DNA of 26,435 nt from Sporobacter sp038405045 (lineage in GTDB: Bacteria > Bacillota > Clostridia > Oscillospirales > Oscillospiraceae). A program made the translations under genes and the position numbers. This document shows positions 15,095-22,701 of the stretch, one piece after another (position 1 is the first letter of the stretch; each line of letters begins with the position of its first letter). The notes below the pieces were generated by a model, which was given only the letters and a program-made list of their open reading frames with translations, searched no databases and was not told where the DNA came from. The stretch lies in assembly GCA_038405045.1 (NCBI GenBank), contig JBBZIV010000004.1, positions 1 to 26,435 on the forward strand, written 5' to 3'.

Positions 15095-15808
15095 TTGTGC
15101 CTGAAAAGCCTTCTGATACAAGGGGCAAAAGCATTAGGGACAGAGCTGACGGACGAGATGGCAGCGCAGCTTAGCCTCTATGCCGCATTTCTTGAAGAAA
15201 AAAACAGTGTGATGAATCTAACCGCCATATCTGGCGTTGACGACATTGTACGCTTTCATTTTTTGGACAGTCTGGCGCTGCTGCCAATGGCATCGTTTCA
15301 AGGGTGTTCCGTCATCGACGTTGGCACTGGGGCAGGGTTTCCGGGTGTCCCGCTGAACATCGCAGAGCCAACCATCAAGCTGACGCTTCTCGATGCGCAG
15401 CAGAAACGTGTCAACTTTCTAAAAGAGTTGTGCACTCTGCTCAAGCTGACGGGTGTTGTGTGTCTTAATGCACGCGCGGAAGAGGCAGCCCGCACGGCGG
15501 CGTTGCGTGGGATGTTTGATATTGCCGTTTCGCGTGCTGTGGCGCGGCTGAACGTCCTCGCTGAACTGTGCCTGCCCTTTGTGAAGACGGGTGGCCTGTT
15601 TATTGCCATGAAGGCGGTTGATTCTGACGCGGAAATATCGGAAGCCGCAAGCGCTTTCGAAAAGCTCGGCGCTGTCTTGGAAGCGGTAAAGGACTACGAA
15701 ATTCAAGGAGCGGGTGTCATGCATCGCGCGGTTTGCATCCGCAAAACAGCCGCCACGCCGGAAGCTTATCCGCGCCGATATGCAAAAATTCAGAAAAGCC
15801 CGCTTTAA
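15095..15808 (+). CDS. rsmG: 16S rRNA (guanine527-N7)-methyltransferase RsmG
   Basis: RsmG (GidB) methylates G527 in the 530 loop of 16S rRNA using S-adenosylmethionine; loss gives low-level streptomycin resistance in several bacteria. The 237-residue protein has MNLTAI (40-45), HFLDSL (55-60), the SAM loop VIDVGTGAGFPG (73-84), LLDAQQKRVNFLKEL, SRAVARLNVLAELCLP and the end motif YPRRYAKIQKSPL. No ATG is available at the N-terminus; TTG at 15095, directly after the mscL stop and four bases after AAGGA, is the likely start, with CTG at 15101 as the alternative. Placement near parAB is typical, though in most relatives it is preceded by mnmE-mnmG. Confidence 0.95.
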   Translation: MCLKSLLIQGAKALGTELTDEMAAQLSLYAAFLEEKNSVMNLTAISGVDDIVRFHFLDSLALLPMASFQGCSVIDVGTGAGFPGVPLNIAEPTIKLTLLDAQQKRVNFLKELCTLLKLTGVVCLNARAEEAARTAALRGMFDIAVSRAVARLNVLAELCLPFVKTGGLFIAMKAVDSDAEISEAASAFEKLGAVLEAVKDYEIQGAGVMHRAVCIRKTAATPEAYPRRYAKIQKSPL

Positions 15809-15841
15809 GCCTAACGCTTTAAAGACATGAGCAGAGATAAA

Positions 15842-15857
15842 TGTTTCACGTGAAACA
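15842..15857. promoter_or_regulatory. parS: parS site 2 (perfect 16-mer)
   Basis: A perfect match to TGTTTCACGTGAAACA in the non-coding gap between rsmG and mfd. It lies about 4.7 kb from parS site 1, so the two sites bracket the parA-to-rsmG gene run. Confidence 0.95.
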
Positions 15858-15860
15858 ACA

Positions 15861-15883
15861 CCCCGATTCGTGATGGATCGGGG
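15861..15883. repeat. Inverted repeat next to parS site 2
   Basis: CCCCGAT (15861-15867) and ATCGGGG (15877-15883) form a 7-bp stem with a 9-base loop, three bases after parS. There is no T-run, so it is a poor terminator. It may be a weak end for the rsmG transcript. Confidence 0.4.
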
Positions 15884-15927
15884 AACTGCCGCGTTCGGCG
15901 GCTCAATTGAAGATGGGCAGGGACAGT

Positions 15928-18900
15928 ATGCGCGCATTAACAGCAGTACAAATAAATGATATGGGGTTCGGGCAGCTTGTCGCGCGGATTGAAGGCGGCG
16001 GCTGCCCAGCAGTCGTTTCGGGCTTGAGCGGCATTCATCGGGCGCATCTTGCCGCAACGCTGCGCCGTGAAACGGGGCGCCCTGTCGTGATTATTTGCGC
16101 CGACGAAATAGAAATGCAGCGCCTGGCAGGGGACGTTGAGGCATTGACGGGCGAACAGACAGTCTTGCTGTCGGGCCGTGAATTCACGTTTTATAGTGCG
16201 GAAGGGGCGTCCCGCCAGTTGGAGCAGCGACGCCTTCGGGCGCTTTATCGTCTGGAGGAAGGGACAGTCCCTCTGCTTGTTGCGACGGTTGACGGCCTTC
16301 TTCAAAGAACGCTGCCGCCGGGGCGGATGGCGGAGGCGTCGCTGCTCATCGAGGTTGGAAAATGTTACGATCTGCCGGGCGTTACCGAGCACCTTGTGCG
16401 GTGCGGTTATAGCCGGTATGAGCAGGTGGAGGGCCCCGGGCAGTTTGCCGTCCGCGGCGGTATTCTTGACTTCTTTTCCCCAGCGGCTGACGAGCCGTTC
16501 CGGTGCGAATTCTTCGGTGACGAGGTAGACTCTGTAAGCAGCTTTGACACGGCAACGCAGCGGCGGCTGGAAGCGCTGAACAAGGCGCTTATCATCCCCA
16601 CGGCAGAAACACTGACGGGTCTGGCTGAAAAGTCGGAGAACGGTGGAGAAAATCGCCTTATCATGGCGTTAAACGACCTCCTGCACCAGTTAGAGCGAAG
16701 AAAATCAACGAATCATGAGCTCATCAAGAACATCTGCGCCGATATGGAGCGACTTGAAAACAAACGATCCTTTCCAGCGGCCGACAAGTATATGGAGCTG
16801 ATATACCCGATGGCGACGGCGGCGGATTATCTCGATGAGAGCGCCGTTATTCTGGTCAGCGAGCCGGCCCGTGTTGGTGAGCGGGCGAAAAACTATCTTT
16901 GGCAGCTTGGTGAAGACAGCCGGACGCTATTGGAAGCGGGCATCCTCGAAAGCGGCCTCGTCCGGTTTGCCCTCGACTGGGAAGCCTTGTGTGAAAAGCT
17001 TAACGACTTCCCCGTTGTGATGGCCGACAGCTTTACGGCCGCCAGCTATCCGCTCAAGCCGCGTGCTATGATCAATATTTCGGCAAAACAGCTGCCTTCT
17101 TACGGCGGGAGTTTGGAAACGGCCGCCGCCGATATTGCGCATTACACAGGTTCCGGCTACAAAACCGTGCTCTTATGCAAGGATGAACGCCGTGCCGCGA
17201 TATTACTGGAGTATCTCGCAGAACATGATATCCCGGCGGCGATCGATCTGTCGCTACGTATGTTGCCGGAAAACGGGAGCTGCGCGGTAACGCTTGGCGT
17301 CTTGTCGGCCGGGATGGAGTATCCCGGTGTGAAGCTGGCTGTCATTACGGAAGGCCAGTTTGTCGAGCCTGCTGCGCTGCGCCGCAAGAAAAAGGCGGTT
17401 CCGTCAAACAGGGAGCGGCTGCAGAGCTTCACCGACTTGTCTCCGGGGGATCTCGTCGTGCACGAGCATCACGGCATCGGGCGCTATGTCGGCATCTTTA
17501 AAATGCCGGTTGACGGTATCGAAAAAGACTATATAAAAATTGCTTATGCCGGGTCTGACAGCCTTTATGTACCGGCCACACAGCTTGATCTTGTTTCAAA
17601 ATATATCGGCGGCGGCGAAGACGCCCCGATAAAGCTCTCGAAAATGGGCGGGGCCGACTGGACGCGGGCGAAAACACGGGCAAAAAGCGCGGCAAAGGAA
17701 ATGGCTAAAGAACTTATTGCCCTATACGCCGAACGGCAGCGGCTTAAAGGGCACGCATTTGCTGCTGATTCCATCTGGCAAACGGAGTTTGAGGAGCGCT
17801 TTGGCTATCAGGAGACAGAAGACCAGCTGCGCAGTGTTGACGAGATCAAATCAGACATGGAGCGCACTGTGCCGATGGACCGGCTGTTATGCGGCGACGT
17901 CGGATATGGGAAAACGGAAGTCGCCCTGCGCGCTGTCATGAAATGCGTATTGGATGGCTATCAGGCGGCCATCCTCGTGCCGACAACGGTATTGGCGCAG
18001 CAGCATTACGTCACGGCCATGCGGCGATTTGCCGGATATCCCGTCAAAATCGAGGTACTAAGCCGGTTTCGAACGCCTGCGCAAATGAAAAGTGCCATCA
18101 AGGAGATTGAACGCGGCGCCGTCGATCTCGTCATCGGGACACACCGCCTTTTGCAGAAAGACATTGTATTTAAAAAGCTGGGGCTTTTAATCGTCGACGA
18201 GGAGCAGCGCTTCGGCGTGACGCATAAAGAGCGGCTCAAGGAAATCTCGCGTCAGGTTGACGTCTTAACCCTGTCCGCAACACCGATCCCGAGAACGCTT
18301 AATATGGCGCTGTCGGGCATCCGGGACATGTCCACCATCGAGGAGCCGCCCCGTGACAGGCAGCCTGTCCAGACTTATGTACTCGAACACGATTGGGGTA
18401 TCGTCTGCGACGCGATCCGGCGAGAGGTTTCGCGCGGCGGGCAGGTGTATTATATCCACAACCGCGTGGACAATATTGATCGAACGGCCGCGCGGCTAAA
18501 GACCATGCTGGAAAATATTACAATCGGTGTCGCACACGGGCAAATGGACGAGGAGACACTGGGAGACGTTATGGAGCGCCTGTCAGCCGGAGAGGTTCAG
18601 GTCCTCGTCTGCACGACGATTATCGAGACAGGAATTGATATTCCGAATGTCAATACGCTTATCATAGAGGACGCCGACAGGCTTGGTCTCTCACAGCTGC
18701 ATCAAATCAGAGGACGCGTCGGGCGCTCACCGCGCCGCGCGTATGCGTATCTGACCTTCCGTCAGGGAAAAGTTTTGACGGAGGTCGCTGAAAAGCGTCT
18801 ATCCGCCATACGAGAGTTTGCCGAATTCAATTCCGGCTTTAAAATTGCGATGCGAGACCTGGAGATTCGCGGCGCGGGAAACCTGCTTGGCTCGGAGCAG

Positions 18901-19437
18901 TCAGGCCACATGGTGAGCGTTGGTTATGATATGTATCTCAAGCTGCTCGAGGAGGCAGTCCTGGAGGAAAAAGGCGAAAAAGCGGAAAAACGCGCCGAAT
19001 GCGCCGCAGACCTTGCCGTTTCTGCCAATATCCCAGAAAAATATGTGCCTTCGGGAGAGCAACGGATGGATCTGTACAGGCGTATCGCCCGTATCCGTTC
19101 GGAGGAGGATGCCGACGAGATGATTGCCGAGCTCATTGACCGCTACGGCGACCCGCCGAAGGAGGCACTCGCCCTTGTGGCCATTGCGCTTTTGCGCGGG
19201 GAGGCCGCGCGGAACGGTGTCACAGAAATTACGCAGAAGTCCGGCTGGCTGCGCTTCCGGCTCGACGATTTTGATATGAATCGCATCTCCGCCCTGTACA
19301 GCCGCCCGGAATATAAGGGCCGCGTCAAAATCGAAGCGGGACTTGTGCCGATTATCGCCCTCAAGCAGCGCGCAGCCAACGTCGTTGACGAGGCAACGGT
19401 GTTTATCCGAGCATACGGTGCCGCCGCCGGACCGTAA
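15928..19437 (+). CDS. mfd: Transcription-repair coupling factor Mfd
   Basis: Mfd pushes stalled RNA polymerase off DNA lesions and recruits UvrA. The protein has 1169 residues from the ATG at 15928. The UvrB-like N-terminal part includes RGGILDFFSPAADEPFRCEFFGDEVDS, followed by the CarD-like polymerase-binding domain from about residue 500 (LSPGDLVVHEHHGIGRYVGI). The RecG-like motor has Walker A GDVGYGKT (656-663), DEEQ (757-760), LSATPIPRTLNMAL and QIRGRVGRSPRRAYAYL, and a C-terminal regulatory domain follows. The start is uncertain: TTG 15907 and ATG 15913 are in frame, but AGGGA lies about five bases before 15928. It is 119 bases after rsmG, behind parS site 2. Confidence 0.96.
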   Translation: MRALTAVQINDMGFGQLVARIEGGGCPAVVSGLSGIHRAHLAATLRRETGRPVVIICADEIEMQRLAGDVEALTGEQTVLLSGREFTFYSAEGASRQLEQRRLRALYRLEEGTVPLLVATVDGLLQRTLPPGRMAEASLLIEVGKCYDLPGVTEHLVRCGYSRYEQVEGPGQFAVRGGILDFFSPAADEPFRCEFFGDEVDSVSSFDTATQRRLEALNKALIIPTAETLTGLAEKSENGGENRLIMALNDLLHQLERRKSTNHELIKNICADMERLENKRSFPAADKYMELIYPMATAADYLDESAVILVSEPARVGERAKNYLWQLGEDSRTLLEAGILESGLVRFALDWEALCEKLNDFPVVMADSFTAASYPLKPRAMINISAKQLPSYGGSLETAAADIAHYTGSGYKTVLLCKDERRAAILLEYLAEHDIPAAIDLSLRMLPENGSCAVTLGVLSAGMEYPGVKLAVITEGQFVEPAALRRKKKAVPSNRERLQSFTDLSPGDLVVHEHHGIGRYVGIFKMPVDGIEKDYIKIAYAGSDSLYVPATQLDLVSKYIGGGEDAPIKLSKMGGADWTRAKTRAKSAAKEMAKELIALYAERQRLKGHAFAADSIWQTEFEERFGYQETEDQLRSVDEIKSDMERTVPMDRLLCGDVGYGKTEVALRAVMKCVLDGYQAAILVPTTVLAQQHYVTAMRRFAGYPVKIEVLSRFRTPAQMKSAIKEIERGAVDLVIGTHRLLQKDIVFKKLGLLIVDEEQRFGVTHKERLKEISRQVDVLTLSATPIPRTLNMALSGIRDMSTIEEPPRDRQPVQTYVLEHDWGIVCDAIRREVSRGGQVYYIHNRVDNIDRTAARLKTMLENITIGVAHGQMDEETLGDVMERLSAGEVQVLVCTTIIETGIDIPNVNTLIIEDADRLGLSQLHQIRGRVGRSPRRAYAYLTFRQGKVLTEVAEKRLSAIREFAEFNSGFKIAMRDLEIRGAGNLLGSEQSGHMVSVGYDMYLKLLEEAVLEEKGEKAEKRAECAADLAVSANIPEKYVPSGEQRMDLYRRIARIRSEEDADEMIAELIDRYGDPPKEALALVAIALLRGEAARNGVTEITQKSGWLRFRLDDFDMNRISALYSRPEYKGRVKIEAGLVPIIALKQRAANVVDEATVFIRAYGAAAGP

Positions 19438-19452
19438 GCGGAAGGCTGGATG

Positions 19453-19481
19453 TTGCCAAAGGGGCATAACTGCGGTATAGT
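19453..19481 (+). promoter_or_regulatory. prsA-like gene promoter (sigma-A type)
   Basis: TTGCCA (19453-19458), 17-base spacer, TATAGT (19476-19481), about 42 bases before the start codon, so this gene need not depend on mfd transcription. Confidence 0.7.
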
Positions 19482-19523
19482 GATGCTGCACACTTTTATA
19501 AGCCCAAATAACGGAGGAAACAT

Positions 19524-20657
19524 ATGTTACTGAAAAAAGTGATCGCCGTGCTGCTTTGCACAGTTATGACGGCCGCGATTCTTGCTGGCTGCGGAAAGAC
19601 AAGTGACAAGATAACCGGCGATAACGGCGCGACTGAGGCAAAAAAATTCAACTACGCGGCCGCATATGCAGCGATAGACCCCAAAACGGTCATGCTGACA
19701 ATTAACGGGGAGGACGTCACGTGGGAGCAGCTGTATTATGACATTTACACGGTGACAAACAATCTCGCCAATCAGGGGGAATCCATAACCGACTGGACGG
19801 CACTCAATTCAGATAACGTTTCCTATCAGGATGCCGTATTAAACGAGGCGTTCAACATCGCCCTGCAGTCGGCGGCCGTTCGATACGGCGCCAAGGAGCT
19901 GAAGCTTGCGCTGACCAAAGAGAATAAAGCGGATATTCAGGCAAAATGGGATGCGCAGGTCAGTGCTGCTGGCGGCGAGGCGGCACTCCTCTCACAGCTG
20001 CGTGCGCAGTACAGCTCGAAAGAGATTTTTAATAACACAAATGAAGTCGGTGCACTTGCGCAAGACTGCTTTAAAAAGCTTTATGGGGAAAAAGGAGACA
20101 AGCTTTCCGATAAGGAGATTGCCGATTATACGGCCAATGATGGCTATATGATGACAAAGCATATCCTGATGCTGACGACAACAACGGATGAAAATGGGAA
20201 GTCACAGCCGGTATCGGATACCGATAAAGCCGCCGTTTATCAAAAAATGCAGGACATTCTGGCTAAATTGAAGGCGTATAAAGGAAAGGATTTTGATACG
20301 TATTTCGATTCGCTGATGCATCAGTACAGCGAGGATCCGGGCCTTGCCACCTATCCAGACGGCTATTTGTTCCAGAGCGGCGACATGGTTAGCCAATTTG
20401 AGGATACGACAAAAGCATTGGAAATAGGGCGTTTCAGCGATATCATCGAGACGAGTTATGGCTATCACATCATTTACAGAATCCCAGTTGATTATAACGC
20501 TACACCGGCATCCTACAGCGGAAGCGGTTATTCTCTGCGGTTTCTGACGGCGTATAATATGTTCATATCTGTCATTAACAATTGGACAAGCAGCCTTAAT
20601 GTGACAAAAAGCGCGGATTATCAAGCGCTTGATTTCAACAAGCTATTCGCTAACTGA
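19524..20657 (+). CDS. prsA: PrsA-like lipoprotein, parvulin-type peptidylprolyl isomerase
   Basis: PrsA-type foldases sit on the outer face of the membrane and help secreted proteins fold. The 377-residue protein has a lipoprotein signal peptide: Lys4-Lys5, a hydrophobic stretch, and the lipobox LAGC with Cys23 as the lipidated residue. A SurA/PrsA-like helical N-domain follows (about 50-200). The parvulin domain covers about 208-320, starting at MTKHILML and ending DIIETSYGYHIIYRIP, with YPDGYLFQSGDMVSQFEDTTKALEIGRFS between. The C-terminal part is short. GGAGG lies six bases before the ATG. It has its own promoter and a strong shared terminator. A PrsA-like gene after mfd is, to my knowledge, common in Firmicutes; the exact subfamily is less sure. 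Confidence 0.87.
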   Translation: MLLKKVIAVLLCTVMTAAILAGCGKTSDKITGDNGATEAKKFNYAAAYAAIDPKTVMLTINGEDVTWEQLYYDIYTVTNNLANQGESITDWTALNSDNVSYQDAVLNEAFNIALQSAAVRYGAKELKLALTKENKADIQAKWDAQVSAAGGEAALLSQLRAQYSSKEIFNNTNEVGALAQDCFKKLYGEKGDKLSDKEIADYTANDGYMMTKHILMLTTTTDENGKSQPVSDTDKAAVYQKMQDILAKLKAYKGKDFDTYFDSLMHQYSEDPGLATYPDGYLFQSGDMVSQFEDTTKALEIGRFSDIIETSYGYHIIYRIPVDYNATPASYSGSGYSLRFLTAYNMFISVINNWTSSLNVTKSADYQALDFNKLFAN

Positions 20658-20694
20658 CACTGTAGCAACTAAACAAAAAAGCAAGAATTAATAA

Positions 20695-20741
20695 AATAAT
20701 AAGCCGCCATTTGACAACGCGTCAAATGGCGGCTTATTATT
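20695..20741. terminator. Bidirectional terminator between prsA and pyrG
   Basis: A perfect 21-bp stem (20695-20715 with 20721-20741) with a 5-base loop AACGC; the GC-rich core is flanked by A/T so that either strand gives a T-rich tail. It ends five bases from the pyrG stop. Confidence 0.93.
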
Positions 20742-20746
20742 GGTGA

Positions 20747-22354
20747 TCAGTGCTTGCAGGCGTTTTCGACAGCGGCTTTGACGAAACCGAAAAATAAGGG
20801 ATGCGCCCTGTTCGGGCGGCTTTTGAATTCCGGGTGGAATTGGACGCCGACAAACCAGGGGTGCGCCGGGTTTTCGACGATTTCGACGAGACTGCCGTTG
20901 GGAGACAAACCGGCCAGAACAAGCCCGCTGTCCGTCAAAGCCGTTCGGAAGTCGTTGTTGAACTCATACCGGTGACGATGGCGCTCAGATATTTCCGTCG
21001 CACCGTAAAGCGCCGCAGCGCGGCTTGACTCCGTCAGCTTGCAGGGGTATCTGCCGAGGCGCATCGTGCCGCCTTTCTTTGTAATACCAACTTGATCGGG
21101 CATTAAATCAATGACGGGATGCTTTGTCAGCTCATTAAACTCTGTTGAATGCGCGTCGTCAAAACCGGCGACGTGGCGGGCAAACTCAATAACGGCCATC
21201 TGCATGCCGAGGCAGACACCGAAGTATGGAATACTGTTCTCTCTAGCGTATTTCGCGGCGGATATCATTCCTTCAACGCCGCGATCGCCAAAGCCGCCGG
21301 GGACTAAAATACCATGACAACCGGCAAGGGTTGTGGCAACATTCTCCTCTGTCACTTCCTCGGAATCGACCCATTTTATTGTTACGACGGCGTCATTTTC
21401 CGTCCCCGCATGGCTAAGCGCCTCAACAACGCTCAGATAAGCGTCGTGCAGCTGCGTATACTTGCCGACAAGTGCAATGGTCACGTGGCTGACAGCTGCT
21501 TTGACACGGGTAACCATCGCCGTCCACTCGGCGAGGTCAGGGGCTGGAACGTCAAGCCCAAGTTTGCGGCAAACGACCTTATCAAGGCCTTCGTTTGCCA
21601 GCAAAAGCGGAACCTCATACAGACACGACGCCGTCACGTTTTGAATGACACAATCCGGCTCAACATTGCAGAAGAGGGATATTTTATAGCGGATACTTGG
21701 GGTGATCGGCAAATTGCTTCGGCAGACAAGAATATCCGGCTGAATCCCAATGCTTAAAAGCTCCTTGACGGAATGCTGCGTCGGCTTGCTTTTGAGCTCG
21801 TCAGAGCCGGGAATTTGAACAATCAAAGGGACGTGGATAAAAACGACGTTTTCACGCCCGCGTTCATTGGCAACCTGGCGGATGGCCTCAAGGTAAGGCT
21901 GGCTTTCAATATCGCCGACGGTGCCGCCGATTTCGGTGATGACAACATCGGGTTCTCCCGTATCAAGGCTGTAAATACGGGCTTTAATTTCGTCCGTGAT
22001 ATGCGGGATGATCTGAACGGTCCGACCGAGGTAATCGCCGCTGCGCTCGCGGTTTAAGACAGTCCAATAAATCTTGCCGGAGCTGACGCTGGAGTCTCCC
22101 GTCAGAGACTCGTCGACAAAGCGTTCATAATGGCCGAGATCGAGGTCGGTTTCAGCGCCGTCATCGGTGACAAAGACTTCGCCGTGCTGGTAAGGACTCA
22201 TGGTGCCCGGATCAACATTGATATACGGGTCGAACTTTTGAAGCGTGACGCGCAGCCCGCGCTGCTTTAAAAGCCTGCCCAGCGAAGCGGCGCAAATCCC
22301 CTTTCCAAGCCCCGAAACGACACCACCCGTAATAAAAACATGTTTTGTCACCAT
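20747..22354 (-). CDS. pyrG: CTP synthase
   Basis: CTP synthase makes CTP from UTP, ATP and glutamine. From ATG at 22354 the protein has 535 residues, the family norm. The N-terminal synthase domain starts MVTKHVFITGGVVSGLGKGI with its ATP loop, followed by KFDPYINVDPGTMSPYQHGEVFVTDDGAETDLDLGHYERF. The C-terminal glutamine amidotransferase domain has PGGFGDRG, the catalytic Cys381 in FGVCLGMQ and the His/Glu pair in VQFHPEF. I rejected the 570-residue reading from 22459: AAGGGG lies seven bases before 22354, and the extra 35 residues run through the promoter. It is the only gene in the right half on the minus strand, so it faces the rightward fork. Confidence 0.97.
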   Translation of the reverse strand: MVTKHVFITGGVVSGLGKGICAASLGRLLKQRGLRVTLQKFDPYINVDPGTMSPYQHGEVFVTDDGAETDLDLGHYERFVDESLTGDSSVSSGKIYWTVLNRERSGDYLGRTVQIIPHITDEIKARIYSLDTGEPDVVITEIGGTVGDIESQPYLEAIRQVANERGRENVVFIHVPLIVQIPGSDELKSKPTQHSVKELLSIGIQPDILVCRSNLPITPSIRYKISLFCNVEPDCVIQNVTASCLYEVPLLLANEGLDKVVCRKLGLDVPAPDLAEWTAMVTRVKAAVSHVTIALVGKYTQLHDAYLSVVEALSHAGTENDAVVTIKWVDSEEVTEENVATTLAGCHGILVPGGFGDRGVEGMISAAKYARENSIPYFGVCLGMQMAVIEFARHVAGFDDAHSTEFNELTKHPVIDLMPDQVGITKKGGTMRLGRYPCKLTESSRAAALYGATEISERHRHRYEFNNDFRTALTDSGLVLAGLSPNGSLVEIVENPAHPWFVGVQFHPEFKSRPNRAHPLFFGFVKAAVENACKH

Positions 22355-22388
22355 AAAATCCCCTTCCCCGTGTCCACAATAATAGGTT

Positions 22389-22417
22389 ATACTAACATTG
22401 CGCCGAAACGTTGTCAA
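22389..22417 (-). promoter_or_regulatory. pyrG promoter (sigma-A type)
   Basis: On the minus strand TTGACA (22412-22417), a 17-base spacer and TAGTAT (22389-22394). The untranslated leader is only about 25-30 bases, and I see no G-run at the expected start, so the B. subtilis-type pyrG attenuation does not appear possible here. Confidence 0.82.
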
Positions 22418-22484
22418 TAAGTCGGCGTCAGACCATATGAGAATAGTAATAATAGCCAATAATGTGAGTTATATTTTTTATAAA

Positions 22485-22540
22485 TTGACAGAGAGGCTGT
22501 TGACAGATGACAATTCATGCGGGTATAATTCAACTGTCAA
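22485..22540 (+). repeat. TTGACAG repeats around the upstream glnA promoter
   Basis: TTGACAGA occurs twice in direct orientation (22485-22492 and 22500-22507, 15 bp apart), and CTGTCAA (22534-22540) is the inverted copy. The second copy contains the -35; the inverted copy lies at the expected transcription start. The three may be an operator or chance. Confidence 0.45.
22500..22529 (+). promoter_or_regulatory. Upstream glnA promoter P1 (consensus hexamers)
   Basis: TTGACA (22500-22505), an 18-base spacer and TATAAT (22524-22529): both hexamers are perfect. Transcription should begin near 22536, directly in front of an intrinsic terminator. Confidence 0.82.
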
Positions 22541-22589
22541 AGGGCAACGGTGCTTTTCGATTGAAGCACACCGTGCCCTTTTTTGTTTT
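22539..22589 (+). terminator. Leader terminator/attenuator upstream of glnA
   Basis: AAAGGGCA (22539-22546) pairs with TGCCCTTT (22574-22581). Inside it CG/CG (48-49 with 72-73) and GTGCTT/AAGCAC (22550-22555 with 22564-22569) extend the stem, with small bulges, and TTTTTTGTTTT follows. RNA from P1 would therefore end after about 50 bases unless antiterminated. An alternative hairpin uses the same 5' half: AAGGGC (22540-22545) with GCTTTT (22552-22557, two G-U pairs) closing the 6-base loop AACGGT, which has A at position 1 and G at position 4, the loop rule for ANTAR-bound RNA. The two structures exclude each other. Confidence 0.75.
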
Positions 22590-22605
22590 AATCGACGCGG
22601 CGGGA

Positions 22606-22614
22606 TGATATAAT
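22606..22614 (+). promoter_or_regulatory. Downstream glnA promoter P2 (extended -10)
   Basis: TGATATAAT is an extended -10 (TGn-TATAAT) about 85 bases before the glnA start and after the leader terminator. The -35 is poor (TTTTAA at 17 bases). It could give basal glnA transcription independent of P1. Confidence 0.5.
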
Positions 22615-22701
22615 GTCATTCTGATCGTTACAGTTATATTAATCGATATGAAAGCGCACCGGAACAGCAGAAAAACACAAAAACCGAAAGGAGACGTTAT
22701 G

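Noticed and set aside
15419..16057. Minus-strand open frame across rsmG, parS and mfd
   Set aside because: It runs antisense through two conserved genes and the parS site and encodes nothing recognisable.
18901..19491. Minus-strand open frame opposite the end of mfd
   Set aside because: Shadow frame of mfd with no motif or start signal.
22355..22459. N-terminal extension of pyrG
   Set aside because: The extra 35 residues cover the pyrG promoter and lack family similarity; AAGGGG supports the ATG at 22354.
22463..22490. GlnR/TnrA-type operator before glnA
   Set aside because: A TGTGA and a TTGACA half are present, but spacing does not fit TGTNAN7TNACA.
22561..22701. A second ANTAR-type hexaloop hairpin downstream of the leader terminator
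   Set aside because: I checked loops with A at 1 and G at 4; the flanking bases did not pair for more than two base pairs.
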